From UBA1479 sp040221095 (lineage in GTDB: Bacteria; Pseudomonadota; Alphaproteobacteria; Rhodospirillales; Casp-alpha2), in NCBI GenBank assembly GCA_040221095.1, contig JAVJVP010000008.1, positions 1 to 64,000 on the forward strand: a stretch of 64,000 bases of DNA, given 5' to 3'. A program made the translations under genes and the position numbers. How positions within the stretch are numbered: the first letter of the stretch is position 1; each line of letters begins with the position of its first letter. The notes under the pieces are model-generated. The model was not told the origin of the DNA. It ran no database searches and was given only the letters and a program-made list of their open reading frames with translations. Positions 29,501 through 32,509 of the stretch are shown piece after piece.

Positions 29501-30614
29501 CCGACGGCAGATCGGGCTGCGCATCGACTTCCGGCGTCGGTTGCTGGCTCTCTTCTTGGCCGGCGGCGGTTTCCGTGTTCGCCAGTTCCTCGGCCGTCGG
29601 TTCCTTATTCGCACCCTGCTCGATGTCTTCCTGCAGGCCGAAGTGGTTGCCCGAGGTGCGATCGCCCTCGGTGGATTCGACCGGCAGGTGCTTCAGGGTG
29701 GTGGCATGGCGTTCGACGATGTCGTCGTCGGACATAGTGCCGCGCAAGGAAGCCTGGGAATCGTAGCTCGGAATGTTGACGAAGTCCCCGCCCTGGTTCA
29801 TAACGATCTGGCCGGTATTGTTCTCGATCACGACTTCGCCGACGAAGCCGTCCGCTTCCTGCATCAGGACGATCTGCATATCGCCCTCGCCGGCCGGCGG
29901 GATTTCGATACCGACCTGGGTGCCGCGGATACCGATGGTGGCAACCGGGGTGTCGATCTTCATGGCGTCGGGGTCGGTCTTAGCGACCTGACCGGACACG
30001 AAGGTGAACACACCCTGGACCACGGAGACGTTGAGGGAGCCGTTCTGGGTCGCCGGGTCATAGACCATCTCGTCCAGGACCATCGAGCTGTCTTCGCCCA
30101 TGGAGAAGGTGGTTTCGTCGGCGAGGAGCACGCCGATGGCACCCTTGGGACCGGTTTCGATGCTGTCGCCCTGATAAACCTGATCCCCGGCCTGGAGCTG
30201 GACGCGGGTCCCGTCGGCGCGGGTCACCCAGACCTCGCCGGTCAGCGTCTTGACCGTACCGATCGGCGCACCGTCGGTGCCGCCGATCACCTGACTGCCG
30301 GAGGCGGCGTCGGCGAACTGCTGGATCGCGGAGGCATTTGAACTATCGGGCGTGCCCGTAAGCTGCACCACCATGTCGCCGGAAAGGTTGGCGCCATCGG
30401 CGGAGGCGATCTGCGGCGGCTGGGCCTGCTCGTAATAGTTCTCGACCGTGACCTTCGACCCGTCGGGGAAGGTCAGGACAAGGTCGGAACCATCGACCGC
30501 AAATTCAGCTTCGGATACGGAAAGACCCTCGGGCAGGGTCAAGACATCAGCGCCAGACGCCGACAGGGTGTGGGTCTGGGGGGTGCCACCAGGGGTCTGG
30601 GTGGTCTCGGCCAT
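14517..30614 (-). CDS. Giant type-I-secreted repeat adhesin (LapA/RTX-like), 5,365 aa
   Basis: The protein has no Sec signal. Residues 1-117 form a leader domain and 118-240 a FecR-like module (GTVKTLTGEVWVTRADGTRV then PVATIGIRGTQVGIEIP). A Gln/Glu/Thr-rich linker holds the motif TAAG at 349-352, a LapG-type cleavage site. About 30 Ig/cadherin-like repeats of 100-120 residues follow, with the core DGSETLSVTISGVPEGATL and ending LTVTATSTE. They are interrupted by an internal RTX block (about 895-1125), a Gly/Ser linker, a DUF4114 domain and a jelly-roll-like insert. After an acidic linker come 27 C-terminal RTX nonapeptides and an uncleaved C-terminal secretion signal ending FSVNIDDT. The role is calcium-dependent surface adhesion and biofilm formation, inferred from architecture. 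AGGAG lies 9 bp from the ATG. No frameshift is seen. The secretion genes are not nearby. Confidence 0.95.
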   Translation of the reverse strand: MAETTQTPGGTPQTHTLSASGADVLTLPEGLSVSEAEFAVDGSDLVLTFPDGSKVTVENYYEQAQPPQIASADGANLSGDMVVQLTGTPDSSNASAIQQFADAASGSQVIGGTDGAPIGTVKTLTGEVWVTRADGTRVQLQAGDQVYQGDSIETGPKGAIGVLLADETTFSMGEDSSMVLDEMVYDPATQNGSLNVSVVQGVFTFVSGQVAKTDPDAMKIDTPVATIGIRGTQVGIEIPPAGEGDMQIVLMQEADGFVGEVVIENNTGQIVMNQGGDFVNIPSYDSQASLRGTMSDDDIVERHATTLKHLPVESTEGDRTSGNHFGLQEDIEQGANKEPTAEELANTETAAGQEESQQPTPEVDAQPDLPSAEDLNNLDTQAGGQQGFQEDFTDVTTEIDPFAPGTQDTGLGENTTPQNNTTTPTNTDAPANKPSETEQVFVGDGASVAAGTGSGLEDGVINLPLTVNKVDANDTLSVTLNGIPEGAVLRSGGTTITVAGGSATLTEAQISGLNITPPENYSGSFNINVSATTTEGGVVSSATTGTITVDVAGVADVPTLSMTVGDEVAGAVPLNIIATTPDTDGSETVTVTIGDIPVGSTLNLGDGTTFTATEGNTSVTLSQGQLSGLSIVPIGEDLFNLSVTATTTETNGDSLTLPAQSLTVDPFDLAEGATLVLGDVIGNEDTAIALPITIDKADVSETAEITLSGIPQGAVLTNANGPITVNEDGTVVLSEADLAGLQITPPAFSDVDFDIGVSVVTRDGDSVSDPATGTINVGVAGVANVPTLEVGSAIEGTGFRGDAIPLDISSALTDTDGSETLSVSISGVPAGATLSAGTYDAATDTWTLTPEQLDGLSVSVGDDFDTDFQITVTATSTESDGGDTATQTATIDVDVNRDVLTGGDDIFQMDDDAVVYAGEGDDVITGTAGDDVVFGEEGDDTFIGGQGGSDAFIGGIGTDTVDYSALDPASPIYVNLTDDPGQSGVAVPLFDFDGDGDIDAADAAGAAASGDYDYDLLSGIENVVGGAGDDIIVGSDGANVLAGGLGDDILAGGGGDDTIIGGEGTDTAVFEDSFEEFTVNLDSDSGELSVGGSDIDGNDTLIDVEVLQFGDLTITVEDLLNAAMPDLDVSAVDTSTVEDVAVALPISASLADGVADGTETLSVTLSGIPEGAVLSVNGVPLEVVDGAITFADGVVPEGLAILPPPNSATDMHITVSATSQSVATVDGVAQTTTSEQVLTVTLAPDAEAPVVTAAGTDALAFNEDAGAIDVGALFSAVTVEPGEEIASFTIGGLPEGVTLSGPVTDNGDGTFTIAAEDLGGVQLNLPENFDANFTLQVSATASQTDPETGAIDYETSAPIDVPLNIIAQADAPTLAVGGVSGAEDAAIPLNIQASLNDDSEVLSVTITGVPEGATLSAGTYDAENGTWTLTPDQLDGLTVTPGLNDDGDFTLNVTATSTETDPDTGAKTTATTTGAIAVTVDAVADGATLTVESVTTNEDTAIALPISIDKADESETAEITLSGIPQGAVLSNANGPITVNEDGTVVLSEADLAGLQIQPPTDSDLDFDLGVSVVTIDGDDRSEPTTGTIGVDVDGIADVPNLSVGTGPAEGAEIPLNINAAVADINASGAGNEDGAETIQSITISDIPPGARLLLNGQEVTLTAVDASGNLITDIVDTVGGVLGGGQDLPEPAAYTVTFPGGLDLSDLTIISPVGLDSEYNLTVTAVSEEDGTTASNTASVTIAPPDVADGADIDLGVAQGDEDTAIALPITVTKVDEGDTAEITLSGIPGGAKLEYVDGAGNIVEIPVTNGTVILNEEQLNGLQITPPEDSDVDMPIGVSVVTRDGDAVSDPVTGTINVGVDGVADVPSLNLTNAAGAEDSAIPLNIQAGLNDLDGSESLSVTISGVPAGATLSAGSYNTETGVWTLSAEDLNGLTITPAANDSTDFTLSVTVTATEADGGDQAVATGEIFVDVSADADAPVLTLTDAVGNEDTAIPLDITATLPDESEVLSLSISGIPDGAVLTVTNPAGNPVQVTVVDGVAKIPNGLVGGDIAITPPADSADDFQLTVTATAKDGGSIATTQGTMNVTVQGVADGAVVTDTVATGLEDTLIPITVDVAELDTDGSETLSVTLSNIPQGAVIMRNGEPVAVNEDGTVTLGEGELDGLAILPPADFSGSFDIAVSATTADEGDVSEAALGSISVDVAGQADGADLNVAATSGDEDTAIALPISIDKADDSETAEITLSGIPEGATLSNTSGPITVVDGIAVLSEADLAGLQITPPADSGADFQVGVSVVTTDGVSTSEPTTGTINVGVDGVADVPSLTIGDVSGAEDSAIPLNIQAGLGDLDGSESLSVTISGVPEGATLSAGTKNENGTWTLSGAELAGLTVTPADDDDTDFTLTVTATATDTDPDTGDTSTESVTGTMNVVVDAQADAPTLTLTDAAGAEDQPIALNIDAGLSDDSEVLSITISGVPAGAVLNHGTDNGDGTWTLNGADLDGLTITAPADSNEDFNLTVTATSTESDGSIAETSQNLSVTVQGVADGATVSDTSAAGVEDTAIPFTVDVTELDTDGSETLSVTLSNIPQGAVIMRNGEPVAVNEDGSVTLGEGELDGLAILPPADFSGNFELTVSATTTDEGDVSETALGAVSVDVSGAADGAAVADITASGDEDTGIALPISIDKADDSETAEITLSGIPQGAILSNANGPITVTDGVAVLSEADLAGLQITPPADSDVDFDLGVSVVTTDGTSISDPATGTISVGVDGVADVPTLTVDSAVSGTEDGGPIALDIASSLTDADGSESLSITISGVPADATLSAGTKNEDGTWTLSSGDLDGLSVTPGADSGEDFQLTVTATSTEGDGGDTATQTATIDVSVASQADAPTVTADAATGDEDTPIALNIDAAAAAQDINGEVTGVTISDIPAGATLTLPGGLTFTASETSNSVTLTPAQLEGLTITPPADSSDDFQLTITATAQETDPDTGDVTTATSAPATLDVTVQGVADGAQVADTTATGAEDTAIPLTIDVTELDTDGSETLSVTLSNIPEGALLTRNGEPLEIVNGSVTLAEGELDGLEITPPADFSGNFDITVSATTTDEGDVSETTTGTISVDVAGGADGATVTLGAAQGDEDTAIALPITIDKADESETAQITLSGIPDGAVLSNANGPINVTDGVAVLSEADLAGLQIEPPAGSGTDFPLNVSVVTTDGNSTSEPATGTINVGVDAVADVPSLTVGSVTGSEDSAIPLNISAGLNDTDGSEVLSVTISEVPPGAVLTLADGSSFTATPENTTFLFAGDQLEGLTITPPENSDADFSLNVVATSLDTDPDTGAVTTSSVEGSMTVSVDPDADAPTLELADAAGTEDQPIALDIGASLTDASETLSVTISGVPQGATLSAGSYDAETDTWTLDSADLNGLTVKPAPNSNEDFSLTVTAVSTESDGSTASTTSTLNVAVTGDADAPTLNVTLGEGVPTTIGGSGGSGGAGGSGGSGGSGGYVGDGSDLQNQFVDSNAQNHTAGGGDDVWVVDRDLRMNENFTMGGGNDTLIINGDVPGGTNLNMGGGNDSITINGDITGNASVQGAGQTNGGGDVLYLGKTSDHYQLQNFTISPQGMINTQIIDLDTGQVLTVNNIEAIGFGDGTHVGNEDLLQFQTPGGVDVVEYPLDINAALTDIDGSETLSATISGVPEGATLTLADGTVLTSTGADQAFELSADQLQGITLTVSPDATDFNLSVTATATENDGDTASVSTIVGVDVPDPVADAPELDVSDASGAEDSAIPLTIDAALTDADESLSVTISGIPDGAVLKSGDTTLVVENGEITFADGVVPDNLTIQPPTNSDVDMELTVTATSTEFDGSTASTTSTLNVAVSGVADAPTLTVDLGAGEPVGGSEAVPGSVTITNAAQGEAGYHNTYGYYVMGEDGTPQSGQIVWADVKDTVGDTFTLDGVDPEDIGFFVIPNGDGLNNNLSDGMSVTFTQGQDGNWHVVGPTGQVLSGQGDPVLFSDPALNEGNFDYTQDTSRPGNQNWEDLAGGGDNDFNDININVETVATQPGTGGPEFVEYPLNVNALLTDTDGSETLSATLSGMPAGAVVTLADGTEFTISSPTSGVELTSTQLQGITLTVPVGSEDFDLQVTATATEADGDTATVSTSVGVDVPVFDDEASDPSLSVSDASGVEDIPIPLDITASLTDLDGSEEISSITLSGIPAGATLNNGEYDAETNTWSLELSDLVDLEVTPAANSNEDFQITVSVTSTESNGGATATTTATIDVDVTGVVDDFTVATQDAAGEAGTELPLSIDVGLTDLDGSETVSVTLTGIPEGATLNHGTFDEGTGNWTLSGGDLDGLTISLPETVEGEGGGEPATLYSQNFNDTFDGQTAAWGDNGFSSTGGSWGNDDRTAADNDRFEFQNPSGGDISTFTTAAIDISGQEDVSFSFNLKGYGDLDSSGSYADYFKVIAVVDGVEHELMTENGDVEDWTTFTLDNIPQGDELIIKMEVRTTGDDEKYKMDNLKVEGTPATAEPLESFQIGVETTVTESDGASETHSTTLNVDINNDAEADAPTLTVTEQAPTTEDVAVALNIAAALTDTDGSETLSVTLSGIPDGAVLKSGDTVLTVENGEITFADGVVPDNLSLTPPANSDADIELTVSATSTEANGGATTTTTSTIDIDVSALADVPTITSVTIGAPVITEGTEGEAETVTISSANFGESDAGFSIAARTINSNGTLSEASTDNVSTNGSPLGFGVAGSASGADSELGYDNQHGVSEELIVTFDDDVSSADVAFAWMHSGEQAGYKLFRDGVEVGSGTVNGVTDNIDDPVTLSTTDGGTFDQIVFTAPGSGDDYLINSISFETPSGTPDVAEYPIDIVASLADTDGSENLSITIGGVPAGASLSAGSDNGDGTWTVSGGDLEGLSLTVPFEDEVEAFDLTFTATATEQSNNSMATSAAVVVAAAAVVAPEPEPAPEPVEEDFDGEDHDGEDNNNDEMVGGDTSKDDWTGNYQAQTYAGSTKNDDLNTGGGGDTLYGGAGNDELTGSWGNDTFFGGSGNDELEGGDGNDLLFGGSGNDEIEGGTGNDEIQGGSGNDEIEGDDGNDLLYGGAGNDEIEGGTGHDTVYGGSGNDEIEGNDGNDLLYGGSGNDEIEGGSGHDTVYGGAGNDEIEGNDGNDLLYGGSGDDEIEGGSGHDTVHGGSGDDEIEGNDGNDLLYGGSGNDEIEGGDGHDQLFGGLGNDFLEGGSGNDTLFGGAGNDVLNGGSGNDTFIFDADSGHDIIEDIMLQDTLEFQGEQFDMNDMIFSENEDGDAVISFAGKDDQSVTLEGVKFSDLDRNGDGDASEGYSVTQTDDGFSVNIDDT
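14790..15530 (-). repeat. C-terminal RTX block, 27 calcium-binding nonapeptides
   Basis: Twenty-seven consecutive GGxGxDxxx units (for example GGSGNDEIE, GNDGNDLLY, GGSGHDTVY) in the adhesin. They form calcium-filled beta-rolls after type I export. Family knowledge places this block next to the C-terminal secretion signal, as seen here. Confidence 0.93.
14945..15384 (-). repeat. 108-bp tandem DNA repeat inside the RTX block
   Basis: A higher-order unit of four nonapeptides (36 aa, 108 bp) recurs. The marker CCGTACAG appears at 14953, 15061 and 15169, and CCATACAG at 15277, exactly 108 bp apart. Copies are nearly identical at the DNA level, so copy number could change by recombination in frame. 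Confidence 0.85.
18380..18895 (-). other. DUF4114 domain within the adhesin
   Basis: Encodes the segment from about QGEAGYHNTYGYYVMGEDG to NWEDLAGGGDNDFNDININV. It has the WEDL...GGDNDFND signature of DUF4114, a domain found in large secreted repeat proteins. It interrupts one cadherin-like repeat. Its function is unknown; the acidic end suggests calcium binding. Confidence 0.75.
20086..20154 (-). other. Gly/Ser-rich flexible linker within the adhesin
   Basis: About 23 residues of GGS and GGA units (GGSGGSGGAGGSGGSGG...), followed by a block rich in GGGND and DGDI turns that resembles a beta-solenoid. It splits one cadherin-like unit in two. Confidence 0.8.
21243..25374 (-). repeat. Three copies of a ~1.38-kb four-domain super-repeat
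   Basis: Adhesin repeats occur in a fixed order A-B-C-D. A has DKADxSETAEITLSGIP, B begins VADVPSL, C begins ADAPTLTLTDA and D has ELDTDGSETLSVTLSNIP. The A-type marker for the KAD segment falls at 21156, 22548, 23904 and 25290, spacings of 1392, 1356 and 1386 bp (464, 452 and 462 codons). Partial copies continue on both sides. Confidence 0.82.
27240..27930 (-). repeat. Internal RTX/hemolysin-type block near the adhesin N-terminus
   Basis: About 230 residues including GEGDDVITG, GTAGDDVVFG, GGAGDDIIVG and GGGGDDTIIGG units around a DFDGDGDIDAADAAG EF-hand-like loop. It ends in the FGDLTITVEDLL segment typical of calcium-binding beta-roll flanks. It lies near residues 895-1125, far from the C-terminal RTX block. 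Confidence 0.85.
29559..29570 (-). other. Candidate LapG cleavage motif TAAG in the adhesin
   Basis: Codons ACC GCC GCC GGC encode residues 349-352 (context NTETAAGQEES) in a disordered linker directly after the FecR-like module. LapG proteases cut between the two alanines of T/P/A-A-A-G motifs. The position, after an N-terminal retention module and before the repeats, is what LapA-type adhesins show. Confidence 0.7.
29900..30263 (-). other. FecR-like N-terminal module of the adhesin (possible retention module)
   Basis: Residues 118 to about 240. The first half follows the pattern of LapA-type retention modules and FecR domains (G-x-V-x-x-L-x-G-x-V-x-V...L-x-x-G-D-x-V-x-x-G-D-x-I-x-T). The second half (VVQGVFTFVSGQVA, PVATIGIRGTQVG) is the classical FecR-like part. 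It is inferred to plug the outer-membrane pore and hold the adhesin at the surface. Confidence 0.65.
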
Positions 30615-30700
30615 TGTGTCGAACTCCTAACGGATGGCTGCTCCAACATGCCATCACGGAGCCCAAGTCGTTGTTGTTTTTCTTTTTATTTGTAAGCGTA

Positions 30701-30729
30701 GCTATACGCTTCAGGCAGGGTTATGTCAA
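30701..30729 (-). promoter_or_regulatory. Sigma-70 promoter of the adhesin gene
   Basis: On the minus strand TTGACA (30729-30724), a 17-bp spacer and TATAGC (30706-30701). The predicted start is near 30694, giving a leader of about 80 nt. The leader contains an inverted repeat GATGGC...GCCATC (30633-30655, 11-nt loop) that ends 4 bases before the AGGAG ribosome binding site (30628-30624). Confidence 0.75.
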
Positions 30730-30736
30730 AACCCTG
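30716..30736. promoter_or_regulatory. Inverted repeat overlapping the adhesin -35 box
   Basis: CAGGGTT (30716-30722), a 7-bp spacer and AACCCTG (30730-30736), perfectly symmetric. It overlays the -35 element at 30724-30729, which is a typical position for a repressor operator. No regulator is identified. Confidence 0.45.
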
Positions 30737-30746
30737 ATAAACCGGC

Positions 30747-30762
30747 TGTGATGATCATCACA
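30747..30762. promoter_or_regulatory. Perfect CRP/FNR-family binding site upstream of the adhesin promoter
   Basis: TGTGATGATCATCACA is a full 16-bp palindrome and matches the CRP consensus TGTGA-N6-TCACA exactly. Its centre (30754.5) lies about 61 bp upstream of the predicted transcription start, the class I activation position. It lies 27 bp past the stop of the upstream soeC-like gene, so it most likely serves the adhesin. Confidence 0.65.
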
Positions 30763-30788
30763 CCCTTGCGCGAATTCCCAGCCCGGGA

Positions 30789-31736
30789 TCAGGCGCGGTC
30801 GGCGCCGTAATACAGGGTCACCACGTGGCGCGCCTCGGCGAAGAACAGCCAGCGTTCGACCAGCGTGCCCGCCGTGGCCAATGCGGCGCCCAGAAGCGCC
30901 AAGCCCCCCTCGACCGGCCCTTGAACGTTGAGACCGATGCCGACGGCGCAGATCGCCGCCAGATAGCCGCCGATCAGCACGATCCGGCGCAGCTTCAGGG
31001 CATGTTTGCGGGCGACCCGGTAGCCCATTTCGTTCATCAGGTAGTTGTCTTCCGTATGCGGGCCTTCCAGATAGCGGACCTTGCCCTGCCCGCCCAGGCC
31101 GGTCGCGCTTTCCGGGGTCGCCGCGTGGCGCGTCGTATCGATGAACCGCCAATAGAAGAGCTTGATCGCCGCCGCCGCCAGCAGGCCCCACATGGACGCC
31201 ACCGCGACCAGATAGCTTTCCGCGCCGAACAGGGCCAACAGCGCGTTCAGCCAGACCAACCCCGTGGCCAGACCCAGCACCAGATACGAAGGCACGACCC
31301 AGCCGTTGGACCATTGATGGATGGTGGCCAGCGAACGGTAGATCATGGCCGTGCAATAGATGGTGACCAGCGCCATGACCGCCGACGCCGCCCCGGCGGC
31401 GGGGCCCCAGGCACTGAACCGGTCCGGCCACATCCAGACGGCGGCCAGGGCCACCGCGGGACCGTAGGTCAGGACGGAGGCGACGCCTTCGCGGGACAGC
31501 CAGCTTGTGCGCCATTGGCTGAAGGCCCGCCAGGCCCGTTCCGGATGGCCCAGGTGAAAGGTCGAGGACAACAGCCCCGCCGTCACGGCGGCAAGCGCCA
31601 GAATGATGGCGCTCAGCCCGAACAGACGGTCGGCGGGCAGCAGACCGGCCGCGCCCAACGCCCCCACAAGCGCCAGCAGGCCGTAGCCCGCGCCGGAGGA
31701 AACCGTGAAGAAGATGACCGAAAATGCCGGATGCAT
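30789..31736 (-). CDS. soeC: Membrane anchor of a molybdoenzyme, DmsC/SoeC family
   Basis: 315 aa with eight predicted membrane helices, beginning MHPAFSVIFFTVSSGAGYGLL. DmsC-type subunits anchor the catalytic dimer to the inner membrane and exchange electrons with the quinone pool. Characteristic segments are SSTFHLGHPERAWRAFSQWRTSWLSREG and IYCTAMIYRSLATIHQWSN. It is the last gene of the three-gene operon, 28 bp after the iron-sulfur subunit. SoeC of sulfite-oxidising SoeABC and DmsC of DMSO reductase share this family, so the assignment to Soe rests on the catalytic subunit and on the sulfur-gene context. Confidence 0.85.
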   Translation of the reverse strand: MHPAFSVIFFTVSSGAGYGLLALVGALGAAGLLPADRLFGLSAIILALAAVTAGLLSSTFHLGHPERAWRAFSQWRTSWLSREGVASVLTYGPAVALAAVWMWPDRFSAWGPAAGAASAVMALVTIYCTAMIYRSLATIHQWSNGWVVPSYLVLGLATGLVWLNALLALFGAESYLVAVASMWGLLAAAAIKLFYWRFIDTTRHAATPESATGLGGQGKVRYLEGPHTEDNYLMNEMGYRVARKHALKLRRIVLIGGYLAAICAVGIGLNVQGPVEGGLALLGAALATAGTLVERWLFFAEARHVVTLYYGADRA

Positions 31737-31764
31737 GACGCGCGTTCTCTTTGATTCTTTTGCG

Positions 31765-32508
31765 TTAGCGGGACAGGACCTTGTCGACCCAGCGCAGGAG
31801 GGGGTTTTCGGGCCCGGGCTCGGCGGCCAGGTCCGTCGGCCCGCCCGGCGCCGCGTCGGCGCGGCGGGGCCGCGGCGGCAGGTACTTGTTGGTCGGCTTG
31901 TAGCCCATTTCCGGCATCAGGTCGTAGCCGCCCCGCGCCGCGACCAGTTTGGACACGTCGGAATTGGGGTCGCCCAGGTCGCCGAAATGCCGCGCGCTGG
32001 CCGGGCAGGTCGACACGCAGGCCGGCACCCGTTCCCGCTGCGGAATGTTTTCGTTGTAGATGCGGTCGATGCACAGGGTGCACTTCTTCATCACCCCGGC
32101 GTCGGAATCGTATTCGCGGGCCCCGTAAGGGCAGGCCCAGGAGCACAGCTTGCAGCCGATGCACTTACTTTCGTCGACCAGCACGATGCCGTCGGCGGCG
32201 CGCTTGAAACTGGCCCCCGTCGGACACACGGTGACGCAGGCCGCGTCCTCGCAATGCAGGCAAGATTTCGGGAAGTGCACGGTCTGGTTCGGCTTGCCGT
32301 CCGTGCGCTGGGTCTCGAAGGAATGGATGCGGTTGAACCACACGCCCTGCTGCTTGGCGCCGTAGGGATTGAGGTCCGTGAGCGGCGCCATATGGCCACC
32401 CGTGTTCCATTCCTTGCAGTTGACGGCGCAGGCATGACAGCCGACGCAGATGTCCAGGTCGATGACCAGGCCCAGCTTGGTTTGGGTTTCGGCGGGAAGG
32501 GTCGTCAT
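31765..32508 (-). CDS. soeB: Iron-sulfur subunit (four [4Fe-4S]), DmsB/SoeB family
   Basis: 247 aa. It carries four ferredoxin-like cysteine groups: CVGCHACAVNC near residue 22, CLHCEDAACVTVCP near 82, CIGCKLCSWACPYG near 115, and CTLC...CVSTCP near 140-170. These form the electron wire between the molybdenum subunit and the membrane anchor. There is no signal peptide. The ATG at 32508 starts one base after the stop of the catalytic gene (TGA-G-ATG), implying translational coupling; a longer reading from 32547 would overlap that gene. The C-terminal tail is Pro/Arg-rich. Confidence 0.9.
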   Translation of the reverse strand: MTTLPAETQTKLGLVIDLDICVGCHACAVNCKEWNTGGHMAPLTDLNPYGAKQQGVWFNRIHSFETQRTDGKPNQTVHFPKSCLHCEDAACVTVCPTGASFKRAADGIVLVDESKCIGCKLCSWACPYGAREYDSDAGVMKKCTLCIDRIYNENIPQRERVPACVSTCPASARHFGDLGDPNSDVSKLVAARGGYDLMPEMGYKPTNKYLPPRPRRADAAPGGPTDLAAEPGPENPLLRWVDKVLSR

Positions 32509-32509
32509 C

